Source: Adlercreutzia mucosicola DSM 19490 (GTDB taxonomy: Bacteria > Actinomycetota > Coriobacteriia > Coriobacteriales > Eggerthellaceae). From it: a stretch of DNA of 64,000 nucleotides. The notes under the pieces are model-generated. The model had not been told where the DNA came from. It saw nothing but the letters and a program-made list of their open reading frames with translations, and searched no databases. Location: contig NZ_AUGK01000012.1 in assembly GCF_000422625.1 (NCBI RefSeq), positions 1 through 64,000 on the forward strand. The letters run 5' to 3'. Positions within the stretch are counted from its first letter, which is position 1. Every line of letters begins with the position of its first letter. Below, piece after piece: positions 32,576 through 40,001 of the stretch. The translations under genes and the position numbers were made by a program.

Positions 32576-32923
32576 CTAGCGGCGCACCTTGACATCCATG
32601 ACGTGCACGTCCACGCCGGCCAGCGGCACCCGTGCGTACTCCTTCAGCGCGAAGCTGACCTGGTCGATCAGGTTGCGCGAGACCGTGGCGATGTTGGTGC
32701 CGTACTCCACGATGATGTAGAGGTCCACATGGACCCCCTCGTCGAGGCTGTTCACCACCACGCCGCGGCGCAGGCGGCTGGCGGGCAGGATCTTCGCGAT
32801 GCCGTCGGCGGCGTTGGGGGCGCACACGCCCACCACGCCGTAGCACTCCATGGCCGCATTGCCGACCAAGTCGGCCAGCACGTCGTTGGCAACGTGCAGA
32901 TTGCCGGAAATCGTAGAACTCAT
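32576..32923 (-). CDS. Asp23/Gls24 family envelope stress protein
   Basis: A 115-residue protein of the alkaline-shock Asp23 family. Marks are the N-terminal GNLHVANDVLADLVGNAAME, CYGVVGVCAP, LRRGVVVNSLDEGVHVDLYI, VEYGTNIATVSRNLIDQVSF and the end VDVHVMDVKVRR. ATG 32923 follows GAGGAAAGGACG; minus-strand TATAAC and TATACG boxes lie about 30-40 bases upstream. It is the usual first partner of the DAK/FakA gene, 61 bases downstream, and the pair is often linked to envelope and lipid homeostasis. Confidence 0.9.
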   Translation of the reverse strand: MSSTISGNLHVANDVLADLVGNAAMECYGVVGVCAPNAADGIAKILPASRLRRGVVVNSLDEGVHVDLYIIVEYGTNIATVSRNLIDQVSFALKEYARVPLAGVDVHVMDVKVRR

Positions 32924-33056
32924 GGGAGGCGTCCTTTCCTCTGAGTTATAGCGTACGTATAGGGGAAAGTATAGCGCAAGGAAGGTGGCGGCAAGGTTAC
33001 CCGCGGTTGACCGTCGGTCATATTCCACAAACCTCGCGTCCTGCCGCGAAACGCAG

Positions 33057-33079
33057 AAAAGCCCGCAACGCGGGCTTTT
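33057..33079 (-). terminator. Terminator of rpmB
   Basis: AAAAGCCCGC-AAC-GCGGGCTTTT works in both directions. On the minus strand the stem is followed by TTTTCTGCGTTT. It lies 25 bases after the rpmB stop. Confidence 0.9.
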
Positions 33080-33104
33080 GAGCTTCAGCACCAAAGGAAA
33101 GGAG

Positions 33105-33296
33105 CTAGGCCCTTTCCACCTTCCCGGCCTTCATGCAGGAGGTGCACACGTTGGCGCGGCGGACATGGCCCTTCGCGTCGCGGATGGTGACCTTCTGGAT
33201 GTTGGGACGGAACATACGGTTGCTCACACGATGAGAGTGGCTGATGCTACGACCAGCGACGGGGTGCTTACCGCAAACTTCGCAAACCTTGGACAT
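33105..33296 (-). CDS. rpmB: 50S ribosomal protein L28
   Basis: The 63-residue L28 is of the zinc-binding type: MSKVCEVCGKHPVAG at the start gives the first Cys pair and NVCTSCMKAGKV the second (CxxC ... CxxC). It keeps the core ISHSHRVSNRMFRPNIQ. ATG 33296 is preceded by GGAGTGATAAGAA. It is a single-gene unit with its own terminator, next to the asp23-DAK-recG run as in many Firmicutes and Actinobacteria. Confidence 0.95.
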   Translation of the reverse strand: MSKVCEVCGKHPVAGRSISHSHRVSNRMFRPNIQKVTIRDAKGHVRRANVCTSCMKAGKVERA

Positions 33297-33386
33297 TTCT
33301 TATCACTCCATTAATACCAATTACCACTGTCTATGACAAAAGCCTGCCTACTATAGCACAGGACCCCTGTACCTTACAAGAAGAAT

Positions 33387-34106
33387 TTACGCGATTACCA
33401 GAAGGCGCTTGCATGCGGGGCAGGTGCCGAGCGGTGCCTGGCTGCGCAGGTCGATAAGGCGGCCACCGTCGATGGGCGCGCGGCACACGCCGCAGCGGCT
33501 GCCGTCCAGAACGCCGATGGCCACGCCGCCGGCGCGCTCGACGATGCGGTCGTAGGCACGGGCCAGATCGGCATCCACCCGGGCTTCCACCTGGCCGCGC
33601 TGGGCCTCCAGCTTGGCGATGGCCAGCTTCAGATCGCCCCCCTGCTTCTGGAAGGAGTCGATGGCCTGCTGCTCTTTCGCGGCGATCTCGTCGAGGGCCT
33701 GGCTGATCTGGGCCTCGATGGCGGCCACCTTGTCCAGCTCGGCGGCGACCACGGCACGGTCCTCGGCGATGGTGCCGCGGCGGCGCACGATGCCGGCCAG
33801 CTCCTTGGTGCGGGCCTCCACGTTGCGGAAGTCGCCGTGGGCCGCATCGATGGCCGCCTGCACCCCGGCTTCCTTCTTGGCCAGCGAGGCGTCCTCATCG
33901 TCGATGCGGGTCAGCTTGCGCGTGGTGGCGCGCTTCACCTCGACCACCTTCTCCTGCTGAGCGGCGATGGCGGCCTTCTTCTCGCGGGCCGCCATGATGA
34001 TGCCGCGCTGGGGCAGCTCGTCGAGTTCCTTGGCAAGGCGCTTGATCTCCAGGTCGATGCCCTGCATCTCGAACAGGCTCTCGATATCTTCGCGCGTTGC
34101 GTCCAT
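33387..34106 (-). CDS. Coiled-coil protein with C4 zinc ribbon
   Basis: This 239-residue protein belongs to the bacterial zinc-ribbon family related to CT398/HP0958, proteins that act as scaffolds or RNA/protein chaperones (HP0958 acts in flagellar export). Residues 5-185 form a long antiparallel coiled coil. The C-terminal ribbon has CGVC and CPACKR pairs (about 203-206 and 230-233). ATG 34106 is set by AGGAGAGG and the promoter at 34145-34172. No flagellar genes are nearby, so its role here is unknown. It is followed by rpmB. Confidence 0.8.
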   Translation of the reverse strand: MDATREDIESLFEMQGIDLEIKRLAKELDELPQRGIIMAAREKKAAIAAQQEKVVEVKRATTRKLTRIDDEDASLAKKEAGVQAAIDAAHGDFRNVEARTKELAGIVRRRGTIAEDRAVVAAELDKVAAIEAQISQALDEIAAKEQQAIDSFQKQGGDLKLAIAKLEAQRGQVEARVDADLARAYDRIVERAGGVAIGVLDGSRCGVCRAPIDGGRLIDLRSQAPLGTCPACKRLLVIA

Positions 34107-34144
34107 GGGCACCTCTCCTTTTGCTCTGAGATTTCCTCGTCCCC

Positions 34145-34172
34145 ATGATAGGCGAAAACACCGCCGCTGAAA
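34145..34172 (-). promoter_or_regulatory. Promoter of the zinc-ribbon gene
   Basis: Minus strand: TTTCAG, 16 bases, TATCAT, ending about 38 bases before the ATG. A symmetric A/T tract (AAAAAAACTTTTTT, near 34183-34197) just upstream could serve as an UP-like element. The -35 sits in a small CGCTG/CAGCG hairpin. Confidence 0.5.
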
Positions 34173-34221
34173 CAGCGGGTCGGAAAAAAACTTTTTTGCC
34201 GCGGGGAAAGGGGCGCACAGG

Positions 34222-34247
34222 AAAACGCCCCCGGAAGCGGGGGCGTT
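34222..34247 (-). terminator. Terminator of the Nif3-like gene
   Basis: ACGCCCCC/GGGGGCGT stem with a GC-rich 6-base loop, followed by TTTTCC on the minus strand, 63 bases after the stop. Confidence 0.75.
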
Positions 34248-34309
34248 GGCGGGATTGCCTGCAAGAGGCGCTGGCGGCTTTCTAAGATGCGCGCAAAAGG
34301 CAGAGACAC

Positions 34310-35230
34310 CTACACGCGCACGGCCTCGGGATACCACCAGTTCTCGGACTGGTCGATCATGACGATGCGCTCATCGGGAACCCCGGCGCCCATGAGGGCC
34401 TCGGCGAGAACCGCCGCCAGCGGCAGCTCGCTCACATCGTGGCCCAGCTCGATGACGGCAAGTCCTGCCTGGGACAGCTCCAGCGCGCTGTGGTACTTCA
34501 TCTCGCCGCAGATGATGACGTCGGCGCCGGCCGCCAGAGCCGCTTTGCCGGTATCACCGGCCGACCCGGTGCAGGTGACCGCGCGGCGCACCGGGGCCTC
34601 AGGGTCGCCCCACACCCGCGGGGCGCGGCCGAACACGGCCGTCGCCCGGGCCGCCAGGCGGCTCAAGGTCTCGGGGGCCTCGCCGTTGGCGGGCACCTCG
34701 CACAGCTGGCCGTAGCCCTTGCGGCGCGACGTGGCCAGCGGCTCGGCGAACTTCCCCGTGAACTTCAGCCCCAGCATGCCGGGCAGCACGCGGGCGGCCC
34801 GCGGGCTCACGTCCAGGGCCGTGTGGAAGTCCATGAGCGCCACCTGATGGCGGATGGCGGCCCACACCTCGGCGCCGGGGCATGCCGCCGCAGAGGCCTC
34901 GGGAGCGAAGGTGCCGGGCGCGTCCAGATAGGCGGGATGATGCGTCACCAGCAGGTTGGCGCCGATGGCGTGAGCCTCGGCGATGGCCTCCACCGTGGCA
35001 TCCAGGGCCACGGCCACCTTGGTCACCGGCAGCGCGCGCTCGCCCACCAAAAGCCCCGTGCGGTCCCAGGGCTCGGCGTCGGCGGCGGGAAACTCCTTGA
35101 GCAGCGCCGTCTCCAGAGCACCGATGGTCACCGAAAACGTCTTCGTCGCCAGCTCGGCCGAACCGCGCCGCGACAGCGCGTCCCGCTTCGTCGGAGCGCC
35201 GGCGCGCTCTTGCTTGTTGAACAGACCCAT
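34310..35230 (-). CDS. Nif3-like dinuclear metal-centre protein
   Basis: This 306-residue member of the Nif3/YbgI/DUF34 family forms hexameric rings with a two-metal site; the reaction is unsettled (GTP cyclohydrolase I type 2-like in some). Metal-binding motifs visible are LLVTHHPAYLD (His pair), MDFHTALDVSPRG-like MDFHTALD, and the C-terminal IELGHDVSE. An N-terminal stretch of about 35 residues rich in charged residues precedes the fold. ATG 35230. It lies between the zinc-ribbon gene and a PHP phosphatase; the zinc-ribbon and Nif3 pair is commonly adjacent in Gram-positives. Confidence 0.88.
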   Translation of the reverse strand: MGLFNKQERAGAPTKRDALSRRGSAELATKTFSVTIGALETALLKEFPAADAEPWDRTGLLVGERALPVTKVAVALDATVEAIAEAHAIGANLLVTHHPAYLDAPGTFAPEASAAACPGAEVWAAIRHQVALMDFHTALDVSPRAARVLPGMLGLKFTGKFAEPLATSRRKGYGQLCEVPANGEAPETLSRLAARATAVFGRAPRVWGDPEAPVRRAVTCTGSAGDTGKAALAAGADVIICGEMKYHSALELSQAGLAVIELGHDVSELPLAAVLAEALMGAGVPDERIVMIDQSENWWYPEAVRV

Positions 35231-35349
35231 AGCGATCAGCTTCCTTCGATTACGTTCGCCGGCCGCCTCGGCCGGCCTGTGGTCTTCATTTCGGTGCCCC
35301 GGACCCTCTGGCCCGGCACGGGCACGGCCGTGCAGCGGGCCGCAGGCAC

Positions 35350-36165
35350 CTACTCGATGGTAATGCTTCGACGGTCCCCTGTGGCTGTCGGAACGGTAAC
35401 GCTTCTATAGCCCGCCTCGTACATGAGGTCGTAGGCCCGGCGGATGTCGCGGGCCACGTTGGCCGGGTCGTGGGAATCGCATCCCACGGTACAGGGCACC
35501 CCCGCCCGGCGAAACGCCGCCAGCAGGGCCGGGGCCGGGAACATCTCGGCGCAGGCGTAGTAGGCCCCCGACGTGTTCACCTCCACCATGCGCTCGCCGG
35601 CCCGGGCCGCCTCGGCCATGGCCTCGTAGAAGGGCGCCAGGTCGAAGGTCGGGTAGTAGCCGAACTTCTTCGCCAAGTCCGGGTGGCTCATGGCATCGTA
35701 GGGGTTCGCTCGGTTCGCGGCCGCCTCGCACCACAGCTCGCCGTAGCGCCTCCAGATGGCATCGGGGGCGCCGGGCTCTTCCCAACGGGCGCGCTGGGCC
35801 GGATCGTCGAAGGCCCAGCCATCGATGAAGTGCACGCTGCCCAGCCTGAAGGCGAAGGGGGCCAGGGCCGCCTCGTCGATGGCGCGGTCCTCCAAATCTC
35901 CCAGGTAATCCATCTCAGTGCCCGTGACGAACTCGATGGAGGGGTGGGCGGCGCGGGCCGCCTCGATCTCTTCCAGGTAGCGCGGCAAGTTCGCCGCCGC
36001 CATCGACAGGTACTCGTCGGGATCGAAGGCCGCCGACAGCGGAAAGTGCTCGGTGAAGGCCAGCGTGGTCAGGCCGGCAGCAGCTGCGGCATCGGCATAT
36101 TCCGCAACCGAGCCCGCCCCGTGGCCGGAATAGACGCAGTGACAATGAGTGTTCACCAACTCCAT
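35350..36165 (-). CDS. PHP-domain phosphatase, histidinol-phosphatase type
   Basis: The 271-residue PHP protein resembles HisK/HisJ histidinol-phosphatase, the penultimate step of histidine synthesis. Metal motifs: THCHCVYSGHG near the start, FTEHFPLS, GTEMDYLGDLE, LGSVHFIDGW, DAMSHPDLAKKFG and VGCDSHDPANV, together giving the His/Asp/Glu set of the PHP site. ATG 36165 lies nine bases after the cysteine desulfurase stop, so they are co-transcribed. No other his genes are in the window, so a different phosphoester substrate is possible. Confidence 0.8.
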   Translation of the reverse strand: MELVNTHCHCVYSGHGAGSVAEYADAAAAAGLTTLAFTEHFPLSAAFDPDEYLSMAAANLPRYLEEIEAARAAHPSIEFVTGTEMDYLGDLEDRAIDEAALAPFAFRLGSVHFIDGWAFDDPAQRARWEEPGAPDAIWRRYGELWCEAAANRANPYDAMSHPDLAKKFGYYPTFDLAPFYEAMAEAARAGERMVEVNTSGAYYACAEMFPAPALLAAFRRAGVPCTVGCDSHDPANVARDIRRAYDLMYEAGYRSVTVPTATGDRRSITIE

Positions 36166-36174
36166 AGTAACCTC

Positions 36175-37377
36175 CTACCAGTTCAGCACGGATCCCAAGG
36201 CCGCCAGGAACCCGTCGACATCCGTCTCGGTGGTGTAGCGGCCCATGGACACGCGCAGGGCGTTGAAAGCGATGTCGCCGCCGATGCCCATGGCCTTGAG
36301 CACATGGCTCGGCTCGAGGGAATGGGACGAGCAGGCGCTGCCCCCGGCCACGCAGAAGCCGAGCTGATCGAAGCGCAGCACCATAGTCTCGCTCTCCCAG
36401 TCATCGGCAAGCAGGTGCACGATGTTGGGCAGGAAGTCGCGGCTGCCGGCGTCCACCTCCACGGTAGCCTGCACGCCCGACGCCGTGGCCAGGGCCGCGT
36501 ACAGCCGATCGCGCAGGCGGCGCAAGCGCTCGGACTCGTCCTCCTCGCGAGCCACGGCCGCCTCCAAGGCCGCGGCGAAGCCCACGACCCCGGCGACGTT
36601 CTGGGTGCCGCTGCGCCGGCCGCCCTCCTGACCGCCCCCGAGCAGGAAGGGGGCAAAGGGGGTGCGGGAGCGCAGGTACAGGGCGCCGACCCCCTTCGGG
36701 CCGCCCACCTTGTGGGCCGATACCGAAGCGGCGTCGACCCCCAGCGCCTCCAGGTTCACGGGCATCTTTCCCACTGCCTGCACGGCATCGGTGTGGAAGA
36801 GCGCCCCGGCCCCGTGGGCCAGAGCCGCCAGCTCGGCGACGGGCTGGATGGAGCCCACCTCGGAGTTGGCGGCCTGCACCGACACGAGCACGGTGTCGGG
36901 AGTGAGAGCCTCTTCCAGGACGCGGGCCTCGATGAAGCCCTGGCGGTCGGGGCGCAGGTAAGTGACTGAAACCCCCTCGGCCTCCAGGCGCCGACAGGGC
37001 GCCAGCACAGCGTCGTGCTCGATGGCGGTGGTGATCACGTGGACGGGGCGACCGCCCTGGCCTGCCAGGCGGCGGCGCTCCCGGGCTGCGGCCGCCAGGC
37101 CGATCACGGCCGCGTCGTCGGCCTCGGTGGCCCCGGAGGTGAACACGATCTCGTCGGGCCGCCGCGCGCCCAGGGCGCGGGCTACGCGGCGTCGGGCTCC
37201 CTCCAGCTCGTCGAAGGCCGCCCGGCCCAGGCCGTAGAGCCCGTTGGCGTTGGCGTTCACGGCCAGGTTGGCGGGGCCGGGCACCCCGAAGGGTTCCATG
37301 GCCCGGGCCGCCTCCTCGCAGAGAGGGGCCGTGGCGGCGTAATCCAGATAGACGGGGAACTCGGTGGCGTTGTCCAT
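36175..37377 (-). CDS. Cysteine desulfurase (NifS/IscS family)
   Basis: This 400-residue PLP enzyme moves sulfur from cysteine to acceptors for Fe-S clusters, tRNA thiolation or cofactors. Motifs: YLDYAATAPL, FTSGATEADDAAVIG, TTAIEHDAVLAPC, the PLP lysine in SVSAHKVGGPKGVGALY, GGRRSGTQNVAGVVG and the catalytic Cys loop VAGGSACSSHSLEPSHVL. The long loop and SACSS place it with the NifS/IscS class rather than SufS. ATG 37377 lies just after the rpe stop (37382). It could feed the two-gene SUF system at 4.3 kb, or a tRNA thiolase; no iscU or mnmA is adjacent. Confidence 0.9.
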   Translation of the reverse strand: MDNATEFPVYLDYAATAPLCEEAARAMEPFGVPGPANLAVNANANGLYGLGRAAFDELEGARRRVARALGARRPDEIVFTSGATEADDAAVIGLAAAARERRRLAGQGGRPVHVITTAIEHDAVLAPCRRLEAEGVSVTYLRPDRQGFIEARVLEEALTPDTVLVSVQAANSEVGSIQPVAELAALAHGAGALFHTDAVQAVGKMPVNLEALGVDAASVSAHKVGGPKGVGALYLRSRTPFAPFLLGGGQEGGRRSGTQNVAGVVGFAAALEAAVAREEDESERLRRLRDRLYAALATASGVQATVEVDAGSRDFLPNIVHLLADDWESETMVLRFDQLGFCVAGGSACSSHSLEPSHVLKAMGIGGDIAFNALRVSMGRYTTETDVDGFLAALGSVLNW

Positions 37378-37381
37378 GGCC

Positions 37382-38092
37382 CTACGCCTCCGCGCCGCCG
37401 GCCAGGGCGGTCAGGCGCGCAACATCGGCCGCCGCCTGCACCGTTTGCAGGGCGGCAGCCGGGTCGGCGGCCTTGAACACGGCGTTGCCGCAGACGAGCA
37501 CATCGGCCCCGGCGGCGGCCACGAGCGGGGCGGTAACCTCGCCGATGCCGCCGTCCACCTGGATGAGCATGGCCTCGTTGCCCGCCGCCCGCGCGAGCGC
37601 GGCCGCCTCGGCCACCTTCCGGTCGCTGCCGGCGATATAGCTCTGTCCCGAGAAGCCCGGCTCCACGGACATGACGAGCGCCATATCCAAGTCGGCGACG
37701 ACCGGCGCCAAGGCAGACACCGGGGTCTTGGGCTTAAGGGCCACGGCGGCCTTGCATCCGGCCTCGTGGATCATGGCCACGGCGCGCACGAGCTCCTCTT
37801 CGGTGAGCACTTCGGCGTGCACGTTCACCAGATCGGCCCCGGCCTCGATGAACCAGGGGATCTCGGTCAGGGGGTTGTCGATCATGAGATGCACGTCGCA
37901 GACGAGCGAGGTGGCGGCCTTGAGCTGCTTCAGCAGCGGCACCCCCATGGTCAGGTTGGGAACGAAGTGGCCGTCCATGACGTCGATATGGACGAAGGCC
38001 GCGCCGGCCTGCTCGATCATGGCGATGTCGTCGGCCAAGTGCATGAAGTCGGCCGACAAGATGGACGGGGCGATTTTCACTGGTTGGTACAT
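37382..38092 (-). CDS. rpe: Ribulose-phosphate 3-epimerase
   Basis: The enzyme interconverts ribulose-5-P and xylulose-5-P in the pentose phosphate pathway. TIM-barrel motifs: IAPSILSADFMHLADD, the metal/catalytic HIDVMDGHFVPNLTMG, CDVHLMIDNPL, MSVEPGFSGQSYI, VDGGIGEVTAPL and VLVCGNAVFKAAD. The start MYQPVKIAPS (ATG 38092) is chosen from family alignment and an AGGATG site; ATGs at 38101 and 38107 are also in frame. It is followed five bases later by the cysteine desulfurase, giving an rpe-desulfurase-phosphatase operon. Confidence 0.93.
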   Translation of the reverse strand: MYQPVKIAPSILSADFMHLADDIAMIEQAGAAFVHIDVMDGHFVPNLTMGVPLLKQLKAATSLVCDVHLMIDNPLTEIPWFIEAGADLVNVHAEVLTEEELVRAVAMIHEAGCKAAVALKPKTPVSALAPVVADLDMALVMSVEPGFSGQSYIAGSDRKVAEAAALARAAGNEAMLIQVDGGIGEVTAPLVAAAGADVLVCGNAVFKAADPAAALQTVQAAADVARLTALAGGAEA

Positions 38093-38160
38093 GATGCGCA
38101 TCCTCATCTCGCGAAGTTCCAGTGACGCTATTTTAGCGCACGGGGCCCCGCGCGGCAGCG

Positions 38161-38166
38161 TATAAT
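38161..38166 (+). promoter_or_regulatory. -10 box of the alkyltransferase-like gene
   Basis: TATAAT, 44 bases before the TTG start at 38210. It overlaps an in-frame ATG (38165), which shows that the ATG cannot be the start. Confidence 0.6.
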
Positions 38167-38209
38167 GGCCTCCAGCGGCAAACCTGCATCCCAAGAGCGA
38201 GGAGCACCC

Positions 38210-38671
38210 TTGGCCCGCGATGAGCGCACCTTCTTCACCTATCCTACCGCCTTCGGCCCGGTGACCATCGGCGCCGACGGGCAGGCCGTCACCGCTGTCG
38301 TTCTCGGCGAGGCCGCACTGCCCGGCACGGGCCGTGCCACCGCGACCACCACCGAGGCGGCCAACCAGGTCATGGAGTACCTCGCCGGCAAGCGCACCGC
38401 CTTCACCGTGGCCATCTCCCCAGCGGGCACCGATTTCCAGCACGAGGTATGGAAGGCCCTGGCGAACATCCCCTACGGTCAGACGCGCACCACCCGCGAG
38501 ATCGCCGCGACCATCGGCGCGGCAGACGCCTACCGCGCCGTGGGCGCCGCCGTGAGGAAGAGCCCGCTGGCCATCCTCATCCCCGCTCACCGTATCGTCA
38601 GCGCCACGGGCAAGGCCGCCGGCCCCGTGGAGAGCGCCCTGCTGAACTTGGAGCAGCAAAACACGCGGTAG
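38210..38671 (+). CDS. atl: Alkyltransferase-like protein (ATL), MGMT homologue lacking the acceptor cysteine
   Basis: The 153-residue protein has the C-terminal DNA-binding fold of O6-methylguanine methyltransferase: FQHEVWKALANIPYGQT, TTREIAATIGAADAYRAVG and AVRKSPLAILIPAHRIV. The acceptor motif PCHR is replaced by PAHR (codon GCT), so it cannot take up alkyl groups. ATL proteins of this kind bind O6-alkylguanine and hand it to nucleotide excision repair; an Ala version is known in Thermus. The usual Arg finger is kept in AYRAVG. The start TTG 38210 has GAGGAG six bases upstream and lies after the TATAAT at 38161. The gene is convergent with the solute-binding protein gene. Confidence 0.85.
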   Translation: MARDERTFFTYPTAFGPVTIGADGQAVTAVVLGEAALPGTGRATATTTEAANQVMEYLAGKRTAFTVAISPAGTDFQHEVWKALANIPYGQTRTTREIAATIGAADAYRAVGAAVRKSPLAILIPAHRIVSATGKAAGPVESALLNLEQQNTR

Positions 38672-38675
38672 CGCC

Positions 38676-40001
38676 CTACTTCCCCGTCGCCTCATCCTGC
38701 AGCGCGTCCAGCTTCGCCATGCACTCGTCCACCGATGCGCCGGCCAAAAGGTCGCGCACGATGAGGCACACGCTGCCCCACTGCTCCACGTCCATGCCGG
38801 CGTTGGAGGCCAGCACGTAGGTGTCGGCCTGCACCAGATCGTTCAGGGGCCGCAGCGGCTCCACGCAATCTACGGCCACGTTCTTCGACGGCGAGATGAC
38901 GCGGTTGGTCTCGGCGTACAGCTGCAGCGCCTCATCGGACAAGATCACATCCATCACCGCCAGCGCGTCATCGCGATGCTCGGCCTCCGCGCTCACCCCG
39001 TAACCGGTCATGGACAGCACGGGCATCGGCCCGCGCTCGCTCGGAAAGCCGACCACCTCCATGGTGAAGGAGGGATTACCGTAGGCAGTGTCGGTGTTCG
39101 CCGCGCCCCAGTAGGCCACGACCATGGGGCACTTCCCCGCCATGAAGTCGTCGCCCTCGCCGGCCCCTTCGAAGGCCTCGCTCTTAAGCGCGTCCTCCGC
39201 ATCGATATAGCCGCGATCTATCAACGCCTTCAAGAACTCGAAGCCCGGGCGCATGTAGTCGCTGTAGCGCGCCTCGCCGGCGTTCAGGGCCGCCACCTCA
39301 GCCTCGATGTCGCCCCCGTTGTACAAATCGGCGTAGGCCTGGGCGAACACGAAGGTCTCCAGCCACCAGCGGTTGGCGCCCACCGGAGTGTCGTAGCCCT
39401 TCTCCTTCAGCACGCGGCATGCCTCAAGGAATTCCTCGGGGGTGCTCGGCACGGCGAGGCCGCACTCCTTGAAGATGTCCTTGTTCACGAACAGGCCGTA
39501 GGCCACCACCTCCTGAGGAATGGCCACCAACTTGCCGTCCACGGTGTTGGCGGCACGCACCTCCTCGCGCAGGTTCTGGGCGCAGGCGAGCTCCGACAGG
39601 TCGGCCAGCTTGCCCTCTGCCCCTAAGGCCACGATGACGTCGGCATTCAGCAGGTACAGATCGTCCTTGGCGCTGCGCACCCGTTCCAAGCAGACCTCGT
39701 CGTAGGTCTTATCCTGGTAGTCCTCGGCCGTGTAGGTGCGGTAGGCCATGGTCAAGCCCAGCTGCTCCTCGGCCATAGCCATGGTCAGATCGCTGGCAGT
39801 GCGGGCCGTGTTGTCGGCATCGGGGCTGGCCTTCTCCATGGGGCTGAAGAAATTGACCACGGCCGCGGCCGCGTCGCTGTCCTGCACAGCCAAGTTCCGA
39901 GCCCCCTCGCCGGAGGCGCAGGCCGTCAGGGCCGCGCACAGCAGGGCCACGGCGGCCAGAGCAGCCGTGCGACGGAGGCGAACGGGGAAACGCGCGCTCA
40001 T
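38676..40001 (-). CDS. Family 1 solute-binding lipoprotein, probable partner of the sensor kinase
   Basis: This 441-residue lipoprotein resembles sugar-type ABC binding proteins. The signal peptide RRTAALAAVALLCAALTAC ends in the lipobox LTAC. Typical segments are EVVAYGLFVNKDIFKECGLAVPSTPEEFLEAC, a Trp pair in GANRWWLETF, FMAGKCPMVVAYWGAANTD and LSDEALQLYAETNRVISPSKNV. No permease or ATPase gene is near. Its ATG overlaps the stop of the sensor kinase gene by four bases, so both are made together. This suggests that it delivers a ligand signal to the kinase rather than feeding a transporter (inference). Confidence 0.82.
   Translation of the reverse strand: MSARFPVRLRRTAALAAVALLCAALTACASGEGARNLAVQDSDAAAAVVNFFSPMEKASPDADNTARTASDLTMAMAEEQLGLTMAYRTYTAEDYQDKTYDEVCLERVRSAKDDLYLLNADVIVALGAEGKLADLSELACAQNLREEVRAANTVDGKLVAIPQEVVAYGLFVNKDIFKECGLAVPSTPEEFLEACRVLKEKGYDTPVGANRWWLETFVFAQAYADLYNGGDIEAEVAALNAGEARYSDYMRPGFEFLKALIDRGYIDAEDALKSEAFEGAGEGDDFMAGKCPMVVAYWGAANTDTAYGNPSFTMEVVGFPSERGPMPVLSMTGYGVSAEAEHRDDALAVMDVILSDEALQLYAETNRVISPSKNVAVDCVEPLRPLNDLVQADTYVLASNAGMDVEQWGSVCLIVRDLLAGASVDECMAKLDALQDEATGK

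Noticed and set aside
36175-37377. Treating the cysteine desulfurase as SufS of the suf operon
   Set aside because: It is 30 kb away, belongs to the NifS/IscS class by its SACSS loop, and lies in an rpe operon, so a direct assignment is not supported.
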